A stretch of 64,000 nt of DNA from contig JASEVX010000007.1 in the NCBI GenBank assembly GCA_031761405.1, positions 57,458,553-57,522,552 on the forward strand, in the 5' to 3' direction. Each line of letters begins with the position of its first letter. Position 1 is the stretch's first letter. This document shows, piece by piece, positions 10,960 to 21,281 of the stretch. Source of the DNA: Serripes groenlandicus (taxonomy: Eukaryota; Mollusca; Bivalvia; Cardiida; Cardiidae). Both the position numbers and the translations under genes were made by a program. The notes under the pieces are model-generated. The model was given only the letters and a program-made list of their open reading frames with translations, made no database searches and was not told the DNA's origin.

Positions 10960-11060
10960 CTTATAATGGGCCGGTGGCCTCTAATCAAATAAAACTTTGT
11001 ATCTTGTACTTTAAAAATCAATGTGGGAAAAGAGAATGTGCTCATGATGAGCACTTTTTG
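10960..11060. mobile_element. Retroelement 3'-end fragment next to PB-1 scrap
   Basis: GGGCCGGTGGCCTCTAATCA followed by AATAAAACTT matches, in reverse complement, the segment at 56,490-56,522. It is followed by GTGGGAAAAGAG and a small GTGCTCATGATGAGCAC hairpin of PB-1 type. Confidence 0.4.
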
Positions 11061-11620
11061 AACTCTTAATACATTTTTGTCCGGTAAACGGTTAGAACTT
11101 TTCCCTAATGTTGATAATTCTAGTCAGCAATTGACTTCGAAAAATATTCCAGGAAAAGTGGGGAAATGCTTCTGGAAAATATCTTACGCTGGCCGATCAA
11201 AAGATATGCTTTTGACATTTGACCAGCCAAGATTAATCACACACACAATGAAACCTTAAATTCGGTCATGTGTGTTGCATTTTAATTTTCTTTTAGACAA
11301 ATCATTGTTTGTTTACGAATGTACCGTCGTTGACAAAATCCCAAAATCATTGTTTATTTACGAGTATATCATCTTAAATTATCCTCAAATCTTTGTTTCT
11401 TTACGAAAATGTTTTCTTTGATCATCTTTAAATTATTGTTAATTTATTTGCATGTATATCATGTGAAAGGGGTTATCTTATGATAGGCACGTTTCTTATT
11501 AAGTGTTATTGTTTGATTTTCTTTGATACATCAATATCGGTAAACATGGATTCTCTTAAACATGAACAGTACCATGTTAGTATAGTATAAAATTGTATCG
11601 AGTGATTTTAGTTACAGTTC
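11061..11620. other. Unassigned AT-rich DNA
   Basis: Weak internal repetition: the phrases AAATCATTGTTTGTTTACGA, AAATCATTGTTTATTTACGA and AAATCTTTGTTTCTTTACGA occur about 60 bases apart at 11,299-11,408. This is an old three-copy tandem repeat. No gene is seen. Confidence 0.5.
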
Positions 11621-11621
11621 A

Positions 11622-11808
11622 GAGGTCCAGATAAGGAGGTATTCAGCTCTTTTTCCCACGATTTCTCTCTTATTATTAAATCAAACCCGATGTTGTGGGT
11701 ACTCGAAAGAATCGTATCAGTGATACGATTCTTTTGAGTACCCACAACATAGGGTTTAAGGGTCAAATAAGGAGTTCAGAACATGAAAAACGCCCCTTAT
11801 CTAATACT
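11622..11808. repeat. FB-1 foldback element
   Basis: The core palindrome at 11,688-11,760 pairs GATGTTGTGGGTACTC with GAGTACCCACAACATAGG around GAATCGTATCAGTGATACGATTC. Outer flanks are GATAAGGAGG at the left and CGCCCCTTATC at the right. The same outer and inner parts occur at 27.5, 36.9 and 57.5 kb. Confidence 0.8.
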
Positions 11809-11814
11809 GATAAA

Positions 11815-12110
11815 TATGTATATGCTTACATTTTAGTTTACAGTCTTATTCAAAATTTCATAAATATGAAAGTATTGTTTTGGTACATTGTTGAAAACAT
11901 TCTGGGAGAAGAAGAAATTGTTCTCTTTGTGTAAGTACAGTATACAATTGTATCGAGGAGTGATTTGAGTTATTGATACATAATGATATGCTTACATTTT
12001 AGTTTACAGTCTTATTCAAAAGTTTATAAATTTGAAATAGTGTTTTGATACATTGTTGAAAACAGTCTGGGCGAAGGAGAAATGTCTCTATTTGTATAAT
12101 TTCTTCATTT
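11815..12110 (+). repeat. Two direct copies of a PB-1-containing block
   Basis: ATATGCTTACATTTTAGTTT, ACAGTCTTATTCAAAA and ATTGTTGAAAACA occur at about 11,820-11,935 and 11,981-12,098. Each ends in a shortened PB-1-like hairpin (GGAGAAGAAGAAATTG / GGCGAAGGAGAAATG). The copies have diverged. Confidence 0.7.
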
Positions 12111-12214
12111 CTCATATTGTTGTGATAAGTTATTTACTGTAGATAATTCAACAGTTTGTATTATAAATATAGAGTGTTCGAATCCTAGTTTTGACACGAT
12201 TGGTCGATTATTGT

Positions 12215-12340
12215 GAGAAGAGAAAGTGTATAATTTGATGTTCGCGTATAATGTGTTTATGTAAATGTATGTAAATGATGAGATACATGTATTTGTATAA
12301 GTCAAATAAAATCTATCTATCTATCTATCATGTATATTTG
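12215..12340 (+). mobile_element. Retroelement 3' tail with (CTAT)n
   Basis: GAGATACATGTATTTGTATA, AGTCAAATAAAATC and then (TATC)n form the sense counterpart of 7518-7625. Confidence 0.55.
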
Positions 12341-12858
12341 AATAATACAGATTACTATTATAATTTACTCTGAGTAGAGTGAAAACATCAGCGTATTCAC
12401 TATTTTCCTATGTGCAAAATAGACCTTAATGTATCTTTCGACTAAAAACACTAACAAAACAATCAATATAAGGGTTATATTTAAGACATATATATAAATA
12501 AGACTGCATAATTATGTGCTAAATATACCTTAATACATCTTTTGACAAGACAAACTAAAAACACATTAGATAAGGGGTTCGTCATAGTGTGTTGTTGGTA
12601 AATAAGAATAAGAGATATATTGCAGGGAAATGAACTGTAGTCCCTTCCTTATCTTGACTTCTGGATCTCTAGTTATATTTATATAAGCAGTCGGAGAATG
12701 ATAGTGCACCCTCTCAACAAGCTGTTTCATTGTTTTCCTATTCCCAGGAAAAAGCAAACGAGCAAATGGATATTAATGTCTCCATCTTTTTTAACAATGT
12801 TTACCACTGTTGCCTACATTCAGACGTGTCAAAATCCAACTACCCGAATATCCGTGAC
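12341..12858. other. Unassigned AT-rich DNA
   Basis: ACCTTAATGTATCTTTCGAC (12,423) and ACCTTAATACATCTTTTGAC (12,527) are diverged repeats about 105 bases apart. If the Wnt assignment is right, this stretch lies in its first intron. Confidence 0.35.
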
Positions 12859-12860
12859 TG

Positions 12861-13113
12861 TATCGAGGGCTTGGCGTGAAACGGTTGTAACTAAAAACCT
12901 ATTTTGAAAACCCTGGTTTAGGGGCAATTTTAACCCCTTTGTAAACAATGCAAATTTAGGTGCCATTGCTCAGAACGAGCAATGGCACCTAAATTTACAT
13001 TGTTTACCGAGTTAAATAATTTAACGCTTATAAAGACTTTATGGCGAGGTGATTAACCTTGTTAAAAAAATACCAATTTTAGATACAACCGTTTTCACGC
13101 CAAACCCTCGATA
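12861..13113. mobile_element. TA-1 MITE
   Basis: The element is flanked by TA and has ends TCGAGGGCTTGGCGTGAAAC and GCCAAACCCTCGA. The centre is a long palindrome (AACAATGCAAATTTAGGTG ... CACCTAAATTTACATTGTT, apex ATTGCTCAGAACGAGCAAT). It sits about 45 bases inside the putative first intron of the Wnt-like gene. Confidence 0.88.
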
Positions 13114-13158
13114 TGATAATGGATGGGTTATTATAAGAATGAAATTAGGCGTACTTAC

Positions 13159-13250
13159 CACCACATTTCGTTGATGGCTAGAGTTGTACATGTCTGTAAC
13201 AACAGAACGATGAGTCCAAGTAAAATATCACAGCACTTTCCCGCGTCCAT
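13159..13250 (-). CDS. First coding exon of a Wnt-like secreted ligand (partial)
   Basis: On the minus strand an ATG at 13,250-13,248 has A at -3 and G at +4. It opens 30 complete codons plus two bases of the next, up to a consensus GTAAGT donor (13,158-13,153). The peptide starts MDAGKCCDILLGLIVLLLQ, a short charged n-region plus a leucine/valine-rich core, and continues TCTTLAINEMW, a plausible signal peptidase region. The second Trp codon is split TG|G. A Trp-Trp pair just after the signal peptide and at the first splice junction is, from memory, typical of several Wnt classes (Wnt1, 2, 5, 6). Wnts are secreted, lipid-modified ligands for Frizzled receptors. The conserved cysteine-rich body would be in later exons. 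I searched 1-13,150 by eye for the antisense of the Trp-Asn-Cys region and found none. The class cannot be told from this exon. Another secreted protein with a similar leader is possible. Confidence 0.5.
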
Positions 13251-13252
13251 CG

Positions 13253-14200
13253 TGTAGTATCGGGTGTATATATCCAACAACAAACTATCGTAACACAAAA
13301 ACAAAAAACAAAAATATACGAGAAAAAAATATATATAAACAACGATTCGTTGACCTTTTAATGATTATTAACGAATTTCTTCCCCCTCCAATCACTTATT
13401 ATCGATCTTCGTTGATTGATTTCAATACATCAACACATGGAAATAACACTTTAATATTTCATTAATGCCATGCATGTTTCATAATACAGTTTTAATGGAT
13501 ATTTTCACGTTTTTTTCTGTTGTTATTTCCTGGTATATTTCTCCGTGTTTACTATCCTGTAACTATCACTGTATACGCGGGTATGTTTTGTATATCCTTT
13601 TAGTTTCTGTTTATTACTCGGACTGTCGATATTTCACCGTCATTGTACTTCTTTGTATAAATAATCTCTGAAATGATATACATAGTCATAGTTCAAATTC
13701 CAAATCAAGTCATATTTACAGATTATGATAATCCAGGAAAAAGAAGAAAAAAAAACGCTAAATCGTTAATCCTCTACACAAATATTACGTAAAAAAATAC
13801 GTCGACTTTTCCCACCTATGTATAAATAAATGCATATAAATATAAATCCAAGTTTTCAGCTGTCGGCGAACATATAGAGACTATGTAAGTTATCGACACG
13901 ACGGCTGTGAATATATTTTAAACCGCGAAACACAGAAAGTAGGTAGATTCCGCAACTCTTTCCAGCTTAGAAAATGTATTTTACAGAAAACGCTGCCCCG
14001 CAAAAAAAGCACACACACACACACACAACGAACGACTGCACACTATCGCTCCGACTTCATTCAGTGTAAAACACTATTTGATTGATTGGAGTTGCTCGCG
14101 CGAAGTTTACAACGCGACGTGATGAAAACTCGATTCTGATTGGTTAGTCTCTGACATCGGTTACAAGTGATTAATTTTTTTTAATAACCTCGACACCGTG
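13253..14200 (-). promoter_or_regulatory. Putative 5' region of the Wnt-like gene
   Basis: Upstream of the ATG (higher coordinates) I see a TATATATA run at 13,331-13,338, an (AC)n tract at 14,010-14,028, and a CpG-containing patch (CTCGCGCGAAG, AACGCGACG) near 14,095-14,119. Minus-strand CCAAT boxes lie at about 14,085 and 14,139. The stretch from 13,253 to 14,400 contains no recognised transposable element, unlike its surroundings. The transcription start cannot be fixed from sequence alone. Confidence 0.35.
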
Positions 14201-14409
14201 TGAATGATCAAGGTCCATGAAAAATGATTGAAAAATTGAATAGTTGATGAAAATCTGGGTATCTCGTACTTGTAAGCAGAATGATTTATTCAGTTTGATA
14301 TCGTTTTTTTATTTGGCCAGTGTATGTGGGGGTTATCGCTTCTCGAACCAATACGCCTTTATGAGTGGTTTTATAACAAAATGAGCCAGGATAGAGGAAA
14401 ACCGACCAT

Positions 14410-14661
14410 TTTTACCCGTTCCCACCATACAACATATCTGCTGCAGACGGCTTCGAAAATATCTGATTTAAAAAAAAAAATAAACTCTTTTAATGTAACT
14501 TAAATCATTGTAGAAAGTTAAAGACAGTGTGACAAAAAAGGAGAACTTGCTCATGATGAGCAAGTTCTCCTTTTTCCACAAAGTATTAAAAAGTCTCTGT
14601 AGTAGCACCGGTGGTAGTAGAGATGTAAGAACGCGTATGCGTGTTGAAAGGGGGTTAAGGT
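14410..14661 (+). mobile_element. Diverged PB-1-like MITE ending at gap
   Basis: The left part ACCCGTTCCCACCATACAAC with CTGCTGCAGACGG matches the PB-1 arm. The hairpin is GGAGAACTTGCTCATGATGA with GCAAGTTCTCC, so both arms differ from the consensus in a paired way. The right end is TTGAAAGGGGGTTAAGG. The assembly gap follows immediately. Confidence 0.75.
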
Positions 14662-14861
14662 NNNNNNNNNNNNNNNNNNNNNNNNNNNNNNNNNNNNNNN
14701 NNNNNNNNNNNNNNNNNNNNNNNNNNNNNNNNNNNNNNNNNNNNNNNNNNNNNNNNNNNNNNNNNNNNNNNNNNNNNNNNNNNNNNNNNNNNNNNNNNNN
14801 NNNNNNNNNNNNNNNNNNNNNNNNNNNNNNNNNNNNNNNNNNNNNNNNNNNNNNNNNNNNN
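14662..14861. other. Assembly gap, 200 N
   Basis: Exactly 200 N. The round length suggests a placeholder gap rather than a measured one. Both flanks are repeats (PB-1-like and SINE tail), which would explain the break. Confidence 0.98.
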
Positions 14862-14936
14862 AGTAGGTGAGCTGGCCGCCGTGATATGACTGAAGAATTA
14901 TTGAAAACCACGTTAAACCCTTATCAATCAATAAGT
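14862..14936 (+). mobile_element. SINE 3' tail
   Basis: GCTGGCCGCCGTGATATGAC, TGAAGAATTATTGAAAAC, ACGTTAAACCC and ATCAATCAATAAG form the shared SINE 3' end. The 5' part is in the gap. Confidence 0.75.
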
Positions 14937-15965
14937 CTTTGAAAGGAAATATTACAACAAATGTATTTCTGTTTTCTGCAGAATATTTTCAAATGTCGTC
15001 TGCCTTATACAAACATGTCAAATAATCGTTCTACATGAAACACTCTTATAAACACTCTTCTATACTCTTCTAAATTGATGAAAATAGTGGAGAATGTGTA
15101 CATTTTAAAGTCTATGTATGACGATGCAGTTATTAAAACATTGTAAGAAAGGTATTTTCCCATGATCTCACATGTGTTATTTTATGTCTTGCTGTAGCCG
15201 ATGCATCAACAGCTGCTTTTATGATGGGAAAATAATAGGCTTTTTCTTTATACAAACAAAATTTTACGTCTTTGAAGCAGACTACTTTTCAAACCTTTTT
15301 TACCGAAAAAAAAAAATGCTCAAAAAGAGAACTTTCTCAATTTACAATAATGAATTCAACTCTGTACTTAATTTATAATTTCAATTTTTTTCTAGATGCA
15401 AATACTTTTCCTTCTAATGCTTCCAAAGCAAAGCTCACATCAGGTAAAATGTTCAAGTGAATTTTATGATAGAGACTAGTGTTAAATGGAGGTCAGACCT
15501 TTTTGATATCATACTGTCAAACGTCAGCGAGGGGAAGTCATCAAAAAATATTATCGCTAAAATCTATATTATCTCTACTTTTCTCTTACAGAAATATGTG
15601 TTAAAATGTCCCTGTTCACACACTTAGGACCAATTATCGGAATATTGTCAATTTCATACATTTTTTTAGGTGAAAATAAATACTTTTTAAGATCCCTGTT
15701 AAATGCCGTTGTCATTTTTATTTTTTTGCCGGTAGAAAACTTTTGAGTGCATATGACCAATGTTAAGCATCATCTCCTAGAAAGATCGTTATCATTTGAA
15801 GATTTGTATTATGAAAAATGATAGAAGCAATAGTTCAGCGTGCTAGCCTACTCTTATAACGATCTAGACTTGAAATTGCAAACAACTTTTTAGATATATT
15901 TGTTTGAAAATTATAACAAGTGTGCATCATTCGTTATGATTACATTTTCAAATATTTAAATATTT
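14937..15965. other. Unassigned AT-rich DNA
   Basis: TGCAGAATATTTTCAAATGTCGTCTGCC at 14,978-15,005 is a PB-1 arm scrap. AAAAATGCTCAAAAAGAGAA at 15,312 may be a hairpin remnant. No gene is recognised. Confidence 0.35.
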
Positions 15966-15967
15966 TG

Positions 15968-16201
15968 TCTAACCCATTCATACAAATAGACGCTTTCGGA
16001 CGCCTCTACAGCAGACGATATTTAAACACAGTCTGGCAAAATGAAAGATTGCTCGTAATGAGCAATTTCTCCTTTTGCCCCTATGTTTTCACCTTTTTTT
16101 AATGATTATTAATTTCACTCCCACAGATATGTCTCATAGTTTTAGTTCGGACGTTTTCAAGGTCGCCTGCGCTAGACTTGTTGTATATGGGAAAGGGTTA
16201 A
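15968..16201 (-). mobile_element. PB-1 MITE, diverged
   Basis: AACCCATTCATACAAATAGACGC starts the element, and TTGTATATGGGAAAGGGTTAA ends it. The hairpin is GATTGCTCGTAATGAGCAAT. The body between hairpin and right arm is unlike the commonest subfamily. Confidence 0.8.
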
Positions 16202-16690
16202 TATACGGTCCACTACAAAAACGATATGACAGGGGACTAAAATGCGTGAATTCTGTCAACAAAGGGGTGAAGAAGAGACACATATCGATAAACTGAGATC
16301 GTTTACAGATATACCGAAATCTGATAAGAAAGATTCAATTACAAGTTCAAGTCACCAGACATGGTGTATTTTTAACAATATGTGCAATTAAAACGCTTCA
16401 CCCGCCTGTAAAAAAAATGCCATACTGAATTCAATGATTCGTTTTAACTTCTAAGCCGAAGAATCAAGCGTATGACATGATTAGTTAGTTATAAATACTG
16501 GAAGATACATAGTCATTTGGATAACGTTGCTTTGTCAAATACGTGTTGGCGAATGAATTATGCAAAATGACTGTCCGTCGGCCATGAGCTTAGTCACCAT
16601 CATTTTATAATTTAGAAATGTATAACAGTCATGTCCATAGACCGCTAAGTATTTTTTTTTCTACTTAACGACAAAAGATAAGTTTAACAA
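16202..16690. other. Unassigned DNA
   Basis: No gene or repeat family is recognised. Confidence 0.35.
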
Positions 16691-16701
16691 CGCAAATGTA
16701 T

Positions 16702-16790
16702 TGACAATCACCGTGGTGTAGCGATTAGGGAGTCCGTCTCGGGAGCGCAAGGCCAGTGTTCCGTGCCTGGTCGGGTCATAATTCTAGAAA
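16702..16790 (+). mobile_element. SINE-B tRNA-like head, solitary
   Basis: CCGTGGTGTAGCGATTAGGG, then TTCCGTGCCTGGTCGGGTCAT, corresponds to the tRNA-like head of SINE-B (box A region, degraded box B, then the GGGTCAT end). No body follows. Confidence 0.6.
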
Positions 16791-16839
16791 CACCATTCAA
16801 ACGAAGAAAATGACGAGCGTCTAACGTTTTGGAATCTTA

Positions 16840-17072
16840 AGCCTTTCCCACATATAGACGCATCTCTGACGCATCTTCAGCAGACGAGTTTTGAAAACAT
16901 TGTGGCAATAGGAGAAATTGATTATCATGAGCAATTTCTCATTGTTGCCACACTTGTTTTCAACGCTAAGTTAAATTCAACTCTCAGTTATGGCGATTTT
17001 TCATTCATACTTTATGCCAATATGCTTTCAATGTCAACTACTGCAAATGTGTTGTATAGGGGAAAATGGTCT
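16840..17072 (-). mobile_element. PB-1 MITE, diverged
   Basis: Left end TAAGCCTTTCCCACATATAG with GACGCATC. Hairpin arms GAGAAATTGATTATC and GAGCAATTTCTC pair partly. The right end is TTGTATAGGGGAAAATGG. Confidence 0.8.
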
Positions 17073-17109
17073 TAATGTCACTCCGCTTCGACATTACTTA
17101 AAGACATAT

Positions 17110-17352
17110 GAGCCCTTCCGTGAGAAAACCAACATAATAGCCTCTGTGTAATGTATCGACCAAGATCAGCCTGTGCAGTCCGACCAGGCTAATCCGGGCC
17201 AACACATTCCGTCTCAGGGGGGGACAGAGGTATAGAATAATGATTCCTGAAACAGAAAACCCACAGGAAGCGCACATTATCTGTCCGGGTTTTGCCTGCA
17301 CTGCATGCTAAGGCTGATCCGGGTCGATACTTTACTCAAAGTCCACATTGAC
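17110..17352 (-). mobile_element. GC-1 MITE, right end worn
   Basis: GAGCCCTTCCGTGAGAAAAC begins the element. TTCCGTCTCAGGGGGGGACA, ATGATTCCTGAAACAG and CTGATCCGGGTCGATACTTT are conserved interior blocks. The terminal GGTTTTCTCGTGGAACGGCTC is missing. Confidence 0.8.
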
Positions 17353-18388
17353 TGAAAAATAATACTAAAGAGGAAACTTTGTCGTAGTAGTTTGATAAAT
17401 TGAGTATTATTACGTGTTTTCCCAAAACATTTCGGCATGACAATTTATTGTCGGATCTTTGAAAGCATGCAAGAAAAACAACATAATTTCAAATACGTCG
17501 GAAAATATGATATTTAGACAGGATTGAAAACATGTGGGTTACACAGACATTGCTAAAAAATGTCCCATGTAGATGCAGCTAAAGTCGTCCGGAACTGGAC
17601 CTAAAGGGTTATATTGGTATCAGACGTAAAGATAATAGAAGCGTTAACTAGCTTCGTATAAACTTTATGTTGTCGCAGTTAGATAATAGCTGTCGAAAGA
17701 AATTATTACTTATTGACGACCACGGGGCTCTAAAAGTTTATCACTTGGAAATGATTGTTGTCTGCCTTTTTTCCGTGTCGCGTCGAATAAACGTCTATCG
17801 CTGTCCTTAATACAAGACTATGGTGAAAACATGGCGAGAAAAGGAGTAAGTACACACCTTTACTATGGCAATATTCTACTTTCATTTATGACATTTTCTA
17901 TTTAAAGTATTCATTTCACCTTTTTTTTTTTTCACGTTTTTAAATGTGTATTTGTTATTCTCTTGGAAAGGAGTAAGTGTTTCGCTGTTCGTCAAAACGT
18001 CGATGAAAATAAGATGAAAGGGGGGCTCTACTTACAGTTTTCCATCTAAAAGCTTACCAATGATCGGAAATAGTATTCAATGCTAGCGAAGGAGCTGTGA
18101 AAACTGTGTGTACCTACAGGCTAGTTGGGGGTATTTCCTGTGTGAAAACTAATTATATTATAATGGACCGTTTTCAAATAACGCAGGTCATTCGTTATTG
18201 CCTGCAGCACATTTCTTATTAATTCTATATTCCGACACCTCTATAAAGATGTTATCAGAAAATGAAAAGTATTGTTAAAGCGTTGCTAATTAAATTGTAT
18301 AATTAGTTGACATTTTAATATGATTTTTACACAGCCTTATATATTTATATATATAAATGCTTACATACGTCTTTACCGTTCTTGTTCT
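17353..18388. other. Unassigned DNA
   Basis: No gene or repeat family is recognised. An ATG followed shortly by GTAAGT at 17,830-17,852 has too little context to call an exon. Confidence 0.35.
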
Positions 18389-18389
18389 A

Positions 18390-18601
18390 TTTCGCTGCCA
18401 GCCAAAGGCAATTAAAGGCTTTTGCAAACAATGCATATTCAGGTGAGACATCTCGTAAAGAGCTGTCTCTCCTGAAATCTGCATTGTTTGCCACTTAAAA
18501 AATTTAATCTTACCAAATGTACTGTTGGGTAAAAAAATGGAGTGGTCTAATTTTCTACATGGAAGAGTCGACTTTGTGAAATTCGGCAGTGAATGGGTTA
18601 A
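18390..18601 (+). mobile_element. PB-2 MITE
   Basis: A worn left end (CTGCCAGCCAAAGGCAATTA) and a clear right end (AAATTCGGCAGTGAATGGGTTAA). The central palindrome is AAACAATGCATATTCAGGTG / CTCCTGAAATCTGCATTGTTT. Confidence 0.75.
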
Positions 18602-18802
18602 CAAGTTGTTATTATTCAAGCGAGAGATTACACTGAGAAACAGCTAGTGACATGCTTACATGAAGACGACATTTTGTCCACACATACATATAGATATATA
18701 CTCGTGTGAAATAAAAAAAAACAATTCATGAAGACAACTCCGGCAACGTCAAAGAAAAACCGACCTTTCGAGGGTTTGGACTTTATAGAAATAACGATTA
18801 AC

Positions 18803-19017
18803 TAACCCTTTCCAACATACAGCAAATCGGCTTTAGATAACATTAAATAACATGGAAAACTTCTTATGAATGAAAATGTAATTATTTAAAAGAGTTGTGA
18901 CATTGTGACAGAATGAGAAGTTGCATATTATGAGGAATTCTTCCTTTTGTCACAATGTTTTCAAAAGTCGTCTGCTGCAGATACGTCAGAAAGCGACTGC
19001 ATATGGCGGAAGGTTAA
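18803..19017 (+). mobile_element. PB-1 MITE, shortened
   Basis: Left end TAACCCTTTCCAACATACAG, right end CATATGGCGGAAGGTTAA. The hairpin is reduced to AGAAGTTGCATATTATGAGG. Confidence 0.75.
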
Positions 19018-19047
19018 ATCGTATGCTCTCACAGTCCATTTGACGTC

Positions 19048-19568
19048 TTAACACATACCTACAACAAATCTGAAGCAGATGACTTTGAAACATACCCACA
19101 CAAAATATGGGAAGTCTTTATATAAATGGAAGCATAATTATGGTATAGAATTGAAAACATTGTGGTAAATGGAAACTCTTTATATAAATGGAAGCATAAT
19201 TATGGTATAGAATTGAAAACATTGTGGCAAATGGAAACTCTTTATATAAATGGAAGCATAATTATGGTATAGAATTGAAAACATAATGTTTTCAAAAGTC
19301 GTCTGTCACAGAAACGTCAACACGCGTCTTATAAGTGAGAACGTTGCCAGAGGCATATACAATAGGAAGATGTAGAACTGTAGAGAAGCTGATAAAAATG
19401 CAAGGAGGTGTGCAGATCTTATATACAGATATAGAATTGGAAAACATTGTGACAGATGGAGACATTGCTCATCATGAGCAACGTCTCCATTTGCCACAAT
19501 GTTTTCAAAATGTCGTCTGCCACAGAAACGTCAACACGCGTCTTATAAGTGAGAACGTTGCCAGAGGC
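19048..19568 (+). mobile_element. PB-1 variant with internal triplication and duplicated right half
   Basis: The block ATAAATGGAAGCATAATTAT, GGTATAGAATTGAAAACA and AATGGAAACTCTT is present three times in tandem (about 19,115-19,280, unit about 62 bp). TCGTCTGTCACAGAAACGTC with GAACGTTGCCAGAGG and AAAATGCAAGGAGGTGTGCA then occurs at about 19,293-19,410 and again at 19,512-19,622. A complete hairpin (GGAGACATTGCTCATCATGA) lies between the two copies. Confidence 0.75.
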
Positions 19569-19754
19569 TAATATGAAGATGTAGAACTGTAGAGAAGCTG
19601 ATCAAAATGCAAGGAGGTGTGCATATCTTATATCCAGATACAGGGACATTGTTCATTTCTGAAATCCTTATTTGACACTCACACCATACAGTGTAGGCAC
19701 TCAAATAATTATGTTGAGGTATACTTGGCATTTTGCAAATTTTAATCTTTATTT

Positions 19755-19910
19755 TCTTTTACTTGTTTACGCCGTTTACAACAATTTTTTCAGACATATC
19801 AAGGTTTTTTTCCAAGCTACCTTTCTCACACCAGTTCTCCGCATAACAGTCTTTCAAAGCAACTGGTGGCTTTTCTATTTAGACTTTCTGACCAGTTGTG
19901 GAAAATGAAC
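19755..19910 (-). mobile_element. SINE-A fragment, antisense
   Basis: TTTACGCCGTTTACAACAATT, CAGACATATCAAGG, TCTCACACCAGTTCTCC and CAAAGCAACTGGTGGCTTTT are the SINE-A 3' body in antisense, without the head. Confidence 0.7.
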
Positions 19911-20007
19911 GACGTCTTAACGAAACTCCACTTTGACATTAAAACTTATTAATATTGACATAAACCTAGCAGAGCTATTTATCCAGTTCGATTGACAGAA
20001 TATGTAT

Positions 20008-20224
20008 ATCATTCCATATACATGTATCTGCGGCAGACGACTTTTGAAAACATTATGGCAAATGGAGACATTGCTCATAATGAGCAATGTCTCCATTTGC
20101 CACAATGTTTTCAATTTTATACCATAATTATGCTTCCATTTATATAAAGATTTTCCATATTTTTTGTAGGTATGTTTCAAAGTCGCCTGCTGTAGATTTG
20201 TTGTATGTATATGGGATAGGATTA
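20008..20224 (-). mobile_element. PB-1 variant MITE
   Basis: The same subfamily as 19,048, in inverted orientation. The hairpin is perfect over 13 positions at the apex (GGAGACATTGCTC / GAGCAATGTCTCC) and continues through CATTATGGCAAAT / ATTTGCCACAATG. It ends GTATATGGGATAGGATTAA. Confidence 0.8.
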
Positions 20225-20559
20225 AGACGTCAAATGGACTCTTTATGTTTACCTTTTATGCAGTACTTAGACCTCGTGTCTACACTGATAATTTTGTTTA
20301 TACATGTAAGTATGTACCATGCCCAGCCATTGTCCACTGCATGTTATCATATCTGTATTATTTGCCTATGAGCTATAATGCTAAATGTCTAAATACAGTG
20401 TATGTGCTGTTCTGTTCTATATAACATACAGACGGACGATCTGAAGACTCTGGTGATACTATGCGGATACACAGGCTAGCCTGAGTCGTCTTTGTAAGCA
20501 GGCTTATAAAGAGTCCATGTCTTTGAACGCGGCTCAATGTATATACGTTTGCATTTGTA

Positions 20560-20660
20560 ACAACAGCCTACATAGGATAACATTGTGGGAATACGGAATT
20601 TCGCTTATTATGAATTATCAGTTGCCTCATTTCCCAGAATGTTTTCAACTCTTGTATCAA
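20560..20660 (+). mobile_element. Degenerate PB-1 fragment
   Basis: GGATAACATTGTGGGAATACG and CATTTCCCAGAATGTTTTCAAC preserve the outer hairpin arms; the inner arms are gone. A shorter scrap (CGTTTCCCATAATGTTTTCAAC) lies at 20,997-21,018. Confidence 0.5.
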
Positions 20661-20765
20661 AACTATCCGCCACATTTTCTAGATATGAAATGACTTTTTT
20701 TTTTACTTTTTTTCTCACACATTTTACAAGCAGACGAGGCTAGGCGGTCATGGTGGAGTGTATTT

Positions 20766-20890
20766 TGGCAAGGCACATTTTCCTAGCCTATAACTGGGTT
20801 GTTTACCCAGGGATCATGAATAAGTGGACTGTGACCGTGATATAACTGAAATAATGTTGAAAATGGCGTAAACCCAAATCAAAAGAAATC
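20766..20890 (+). mobile_element. SINE 3' segment
   Basis: TTACCCAGGGATCATGAATA, AGTGGACTGTGACCGTGATA, TAACTGAAATAATGTTGAAA and ATGGCGTAAACCCAAATCAAA match the shared SINE 3' end in sense. Confidence 0.7.
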
Positions 20891-21024
20891 TCACAGACGA
20901 CTCTTAAAGTAACATGTCGACTGAACGTTATGCCACATCATACGGTTTTGATTGTATGGGGACTTGCAGTCTATTGAGTGATCCAACAGCTGCCTCGTTT
21001 CCCATAATGTTTTCAACTCTTGTA

Positions 21025-21255
21025 TTAACCCTTTCCCTCATAAGACAATTCTGCAGCAGACGACTTTGAACGTATTTTGTCAAATAATTAGAAAATCTCC
21101 ATAATTGAATGGATAACCTATGACGAAAAGTGGAAAACATTGTGGCAAAAGGAGAAATTGCACGTTTTGTGCAATTTCTTCTTTTGTCACTATGTTTTCA
21201 AAAAGTTGTCTGCTGCAGAGGCGTCAGAAAGCGTCTATATGAGGGAATGGGTTAA
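21025..21255 (+). mobile_element. PB-1 MITE
   Basis: A complete element, TTAACCCTTTCCCTCATAAG to GAGGGAATGGGTTAA, with the CAC/GTG hairpin subtype (GAAATTGCACGTTTTGTGCA). Confidence 0.93.
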
Positions 21256-21281
21256 ACTATCCTCCACATTTTCATAGATGT

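Noticed and set aside
1..13150. Second Wnt exon
   Set aside because: I looked for the antisense of the conserved Trp-Asn-Cys region and found no candidate.
14468..14931. Three open frames of 113-147 codons across the N gap
   Set aside because: Most of their length is undetermined bases and the rest is MITE or SINE sequence.
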